Source of the DNA: AAA044-D11 sp965268275
GTDB lineage: Bacteria; Actinomycetota; Actinomycetes; Nanopelagicales; Nanopelagicaceae
Length of the DNA: 64,000 nucleotides
Assembly: GCA_965268275.1 (NCBI GenBank)
Contig: OZ254168.1
Span: forward strand, 372,001 to 436,000
Reading direction: 5' to 3'
The notes beneath the pieces were generated by a model. It searched no databases. It worked only from the letters and a program-made list of their open reading frames with translations, and was not told the origin of the DNA. Both the position numbers and the translations under genes were made by a program. Positions 61,204 through 64,000 of the stretch are shown one piece after another. Position 1 is the stretch's first letter; every line of letters starts with the position of its first letter.

Positions 61204-62475
61204 TTGAGTAAAACAATCTTGCCCAGCGGGCTACGAATTGTTACTGAAGAAGTCAGTACATCTCGTTCCGCTGCGGTAGGAATTTGGGCAAATGTTGGCT
61301 CTCGCGATGAATCAAAATCCGTCGCGGGAGCTTCCCACTTTCTAGAACATTTACTTTTTAAAGGAACCAAGACCCGCACCGCACTCGAGATTTCATCGTC
61401 AATCGAAGCGGTTGGTGGTGAGATGAATGCATTCACGGGTCAGGAATACACCTGCTTTTACGCCCGCGTAATCGATAATGATTTACCGCTGGCAGTAGAT
61501 GTAGTTTCAGATTTAATCACTTCTTCGACATTTACTAGCGAGGATGTTGATTCGGAACGCAAGGTTGTTTTAAGTGAAATTGCAGTTCGCGACGATGATC
61601 CATCTGATTACATTCATGAGCTGTATTTAGATACCTATTACGGAGATTCGCCGGTAGGGCGATCTATTCTTGGCACGGTCGATTCGATTAATAAGATGCC
61701 ACGCAATTCAATTTTTAATTATTACAAAAAGCACTATCAGCCAGAAAATCTGGTGGTTTCAGTAGCTGGCAATGTAAAGCATAAGAAAGTTGTTAAGTTA
61801 GTTGAAGAAGCACTCTCGAAAGATGGCTTTCTTGATGTGCCAAATAATAAGCACGAAGTTAGAGAATCCACACCAATAAAGACCCCGGGATTAGGCAAGG
61901 TTGGGATTATTGATCGCAAGACCGAACAAGCACATATTCTTTATGGCTTTCCAGGTTTAGCAAGAAATGATGATCGCCGCTTTGCACTAAGTGTTTTATC
62001 TTCGGCAATCGGTGGCGGAATGGCTTCACGTTTATTTCAGGAGATTCGCGAGAAGCGCGGACTCGCATATACAACTTATGCCTACCCGCAACAATTTGCC
62101 GGCACCGGAACGCTAGCTTTTTATGCAGGTTGCAGAACCGAGAAGGCGGAAGAAGTAATTAAATTGATGCGCGAGATCAGTGAGTCAGTTGCGCAACATG
62201 GATTAACTGCCGAAGAAATTTCTCGGGCCAAGGGCGCTGTTACAGGTGGTTTGATTTTGGGACAGGAAGATACTGGTTCAAGAATGAGCCGAATCGGCAA
62301 GAGCGAACTCGTTTACGGCGAGATTATGAGCTTCGATGACATCTTGGCAAAGGTTCGAAGTGTGACGCCAGAACAAGTTCATCAATTAGCACGCGACTTG
62401 TTCAGTGCTCCCGCTACCCTTGCACTAGTGGGTCCATTTAGAAGCAGAGCTAAATTTGAGAAGGTGATTTCATGA
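61204..62475 (+). CDS. M16 family zinc metallopeptidase (processing-protease-like)
   Basis: A 423-residue peptidase related to mitochondrial processing peptidase and PqqF/YmxG. The inverted zinc motif HFLEH (HxxEH) is in SHFLEHLLFKGT, with a downstream glutamate in VDSERKVVLSEIAVRDDD. The C-terminal half has GGGMASRLFQEIREKRGLAYTTYA. It starts at TTG directly after the pnp stop. The pnp-M16-dapB order is common in actinobacteria, though the substrate is unknown. Confidence 0.92.
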   Translation: MSKTILPSGLRIVTEEVSTSRSAAVGIWANVGSRDESKSVAGASHFLEHLLFKGTKTRTALEISSSIEAVGGEMNAFTGQEYTCFYARVIDNDLPLAVDVVSDLITSSTFTSEDVDSERKVVLSEIAVRDDDPSDYIHELYLDTYYGDSPVGRSILGTVDSINKMPRNSIFNYYKKHYQPENLVVSVAGNVKHKKVVKLVEEALSKDGFLDVPNNKHEVRESTPIKTPGLGKVGIIDRKTEQAHILYGFPGLARNDDRRFALSVLSSAIGGGMASRLFQEIREKRGLAYTTYAYPQQFAGTGTLAFYAGCRTEKAEEVIKLMREISESVAQHGLTAEEISRAKGAVTGGLILGQEDTGSRMSRIGKSELVYGEIMSFDDILAKVRSVTPEQVHQLARDLFSAPATLALVGPFRSRAKFEKVIS

Positions 62476-63221
62476 GTATCAAAGTCGCAGTTCTCGGCGC
62501 TAAAGGTCGCATGGGAGCCGAGAGCGTAAAGGCCATTTCGGGAACTTCAGATTTAGAAATCGTTGCCCAATTAGATCTAGGTGACTCACTAGATAAATTA
62601 GTTTCAAGTGGCGCTCAAGTAGTTGTTGATTTCACTCATCCTGATTCGGTAATGGGTAATCTCGAATTTGCGATCAATAATGGAATTAGCGTTGTAGTAG
62701 GAACCACAGGTTTTGATAGTGCCAAGTTAGAAAAAGTTAAATCATGGCTTGCAGCTAATCCAAAGGTGGGTGCACTTATCGCTCCAAACTTTGGACTTGG
62801 CGCAGTTTTAATGATGCAATTTGCGGCCCAAGCGTCTAAGTATTTTGAATCTGTTGAAATTGTCGAACTGCATCACCCAGCAAAGGCAGATGCGCCATCA
62901 GGAACAGCAGCCAGAACTGCAGAATTAATAACCGATGCCCGAAAGAGTGTAAATAAAGCTGCTATGCCAGATGCAACAACATCAGAACTTGCTGGTGCTC
63001 GTGGCGCAAAAATTGGTGACGTTCATATTCATTCGGTTCGACTGCGCGGCTTAGTTGCCCACCAAGAAGTTATCTTGGGAGATACAGGCGAAACTCTTTC
63101 AATCCGACATGATTCAATAGATCGCACCGGCTTTATGCCTGGTGTTTTATTGGCCGTCAGAGAAGTTGGCAAAAACCCTGGCCTAACTTTTGGCTTAGAG
63201 CATTACATGGATTTGAATTAA
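62472..63221 (+). CDS. dapB: 4-hydroxy-tetrahydrodipicolinate reductase
   Basis: NAD(P)H-dependent step of lysine/diaminopimelate synthesis, which also supplies peptidoglycan. The 249 residues have nucleotide motif VAVLGAKGRMGAESV, DFTHPDSVMGN, VVGTTGF, and the catalytic EIVELHHPAKADAPSGTA. The ATG overlaps the peptidase stop. Confidence 0.96.
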   Translation: MSIKVAVLGAKGRMGAESVKAISGTSDLEIVAQLDLGDSLDKLVSSGAQVVVDFTHPDSVMGNLEFAINNGISVVVGTTGFDSAKLEKVKSWLAANPKVGALIAPNFGLGAVLMMQFAAQASKYFESVEIVELHHPAKADAPSGTAARTAELITDARKSVNKAAMPDATTSELAGARGAKIGDVHIHSVRLRGLVAHQEVILGDTGETLSIRHDSIDRTGFMPGVLLAVREVGKNPGLTFGLEHYMDLN

Positions 63222-63230
63222 GGAGAAGTT

Positions 63231-63482
63231 ATGTCAAACGTTTTAATGTATGGCGCAGATTGGTGCGGGGATTGCCGCAGATCAAAGCGTTTCTTAGATT
63301 CAAATAATGTGGAATATACCTATGTGGATGTTGAAGCTGATAAGAGTGCGGCCGATAAAGTTGTCGAGATTAATGGCGGTATGCAATCAATCCCGGTAAT
63401 TGTTTTTAGCGACGGAACACACCTGACCGAACCTTCAGATAACGATTTAAAAGCAAAGCTTGAATCACTAAAAATTCTTTAA
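63231..63482 (+). CDS. Glutaredoxin-like / mycoredoxin protein
   Basis: An 83-residue thioredoxin-fold redox protein. The active site is WCGDC (residues 11-15) and the cis-proline is in MQSIPVIVFSDGTHLTEPS. Actinobacteria use mycothiol, and mycoredoxins reduce its mixed disulfides; those usually have CPYC or CGYC, so the Asp in CGDC is a variation. AAGGAGAAG precedes the ATG. The stop codon overlaps the stop of convergent azlD. Confidence 0.85.
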   Translation: MSNVLMYGADWCGDCRRSKRFLDSNNVEYTYVDVEADKSAADKVVEINGGMQSIPVIVFSDGTHLTEPSDNDLKAKLESLKIL

Positions 63483-63787
63483 ATATATCGATAGGCAAGC
63501 GCTGAAGTTATTGCAGCGCCTACGACCACAACCGGAAACGGTGCTTTAGCAATTAATAGAGTTACTGCAGCAGCGATTCCCAAAGCGCGGTGATCAAGCA
63601 CCAATTGAGTCTTGTCTGCAAAGGTGTTAACGGCAATCAAGGCGGTTAAGAGTGCAACCGGAATCAAGGTATTGATTCGTAGAATCCGTGGATTGCTTAA
63701 GAAAGATTCAGGAACAGATGCTCCGATTAATTTAATTGCAAACGCTAGAGCGCTTGATCCGATAACCGCTATCCAGAAAGTGCTCAT
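63479..63787 (-). CDS. azlD: Branched-chain amino acid exporter subunit AzlD
   Basis: Small membrane partner of AzlC (BrnE in Corynebacterium), which exports Leu, Ile and Val. The 102 residues begin MSTFWIAVIGSSALAFAIKLIGASVPESFLSNPRI, with four hydrophobic segments. The start at 63787 overlaps the azlC stop (ATGA); a longer frame to 63901 lies over azlC and is rejected. Export would counterbalance the ilv operon of this window. Confidence 0.9.
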   Translation of the reverse strand: MSTFWIAVIGSSALAFAIKLIGASVPESFLSNPRILRINTLIPVALLTALIAVNTFADKTQLVLDHRALGIAAAVTLLIAKAPFPVVVVGAAITSALAYRYI

Positions 63788-64000
63788 TTTCGCCAACCAA
63801 TAATTATGGCAAGTAAGGTGCAAGAAATAATTGGGATTCCAGCAGGGACAAATGGTGTTAATGACAGTGCTAAGAGAATTGCAAAGCCAGCGAGCACCCA
63901 AGATTTACGGTCAGAAAGTCTGGGCCAGAGCAGTCCAAGAAATGCAGCAGGAACGGCGGCATCTAAGCCCCAAGCAGAAGGATCGCCAATCGCTTGCGCA
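63784..64000 (-). CDS. azlC: Branched-chain amino acid exporter subunit AzlC (partial, 3' end)
   Basis: The last 71 residues are visible; the 5' part is outside the window. The read begins AQAIGDPSAWGLDAAVPAAFLGLLWPRL and continues with hydrophobic segments AGFAILLALSLTPFVPAGIPI and SCTLLAIIIGWRK. The GLDAA.PA.FL block is typical of AzlC/BrnF. The stop overlaps the azlD start (ATGA), so the pair is coupled. Confidence 0.88.
   Translation of the reverse strand, partial: AQAIGDPSAWGLDAAVPAAFLGLLWPRLSDRKSWVLAGFAILLALSLTPFVPAGIPIISCTLLAIIIGWRK

Noticed and set aside
63788..63901. Longer azlD frame extending to 63901 on the minus strand
   Set aside because: The extension overlaps azlC in another frame and does not look like AzlD. 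ATG 63787 overlaps the azlC stop, as expected for a coupled pair.

Overview
The window reads as a stretch of streamlined actinobacterial chromosome with low-to-mid-40s percent GC (estimated by eye). The evidence is gene order: valS-folC-DUF4233-ndk, mreBCD-mrdA-rodA-rne-rplU-rpmA-obgE-proB, gatCAB, ilvD-ilvBNC-serA-leuB-ilvE-cimA, rpsB-tsf-pyrH-frr-cdsA-rlmN, dxr-rseP-ispG-proS, rimP-nusA-ylxR-infB-rbfA-truB-ribF and rpsO-pnp-M16-dapB are actinobacterial neighbourhoods. Very short gaps, ATGA overlaps and tail-to-tail genes sharing stop codons suggest a small free-living planktonic actinobacterium, such as the freshwater acI / Nanopelagicales group. The lineage is inference. I see no rRNA, tRNA, CRISPR array, insertion sequence or prophage, and no gene for a classical DNA-binding transcription factor in 64 kb.

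Layout. 1-8023: end of valS, folate/nucleotide genes, then the cell-elongation (Mre/RodA/PBP2) operon. 8224-12666: RNase E/G, ribosomal proteins L21 and L27, a strong terminator, and the ObgE GTPase. 12666-15887: proline genes proB and proA, split by a reverse-strand serine beta-lactamase-like gene. 15931-19222: gatCAB for Glu/Asp-tRNA amidation. 19231-29809: branched-chain amino acid and serine genes, with an attenuator-type leader before ilvB. The presence of cimA points to isoleucine made from pyruvate through citramalate. 29819-31802: XerC/D recombinase and a secreted trypsin-like protease. 32094-37056: rpsB to rlmN.

37053-45537 is the clearest accessory region: an aminoaldehyde dehydrogenase, a complete PotDABC polyamine ABC transporter, an FAD amine oxidoreductase and a GABA aminotransferase. 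Together they form a plausible route from imported putrescine/spermidine through aminobutyraldehyde and GABA to succinate semialdehyde. The block sits between rlmN and dxr, which are close together in the usual actinobacterial order. 45602-63482 returns to housekeeping (isoprenoid dxr/ispG, RseP, ProS, translation initiation factors, PNPase, dapB). The window closes with a mycoredoxin-like protein and the reverse-strand azlD/azlC branched-chain amino acid exporter, whose azlC runs off the edge.

Regulation seems to rely on RNA and promoter architecture. At least nine genes, plus the ilvB leader peptide, have a -10-like hexamer (TANNNT or a near match) that ends 5 to 7 bases (usually exactly 6) before the start codon, as expected for leaderless mRNAs. 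Other genes have good Shine-Dalgarno sites or overlap the gene before. Structured leaders are visible before ilvB, rpsB, the amine oxidoreductase (42653-42782), infB, rpsO and pnp. The oxidoreductase leader is the best candidate for an undescribed element: it has an extended anti-16S match, a hairpin between that match and the start codon, and two mutually exclusive pairings. I did not recognise it as any riboswitch I know.
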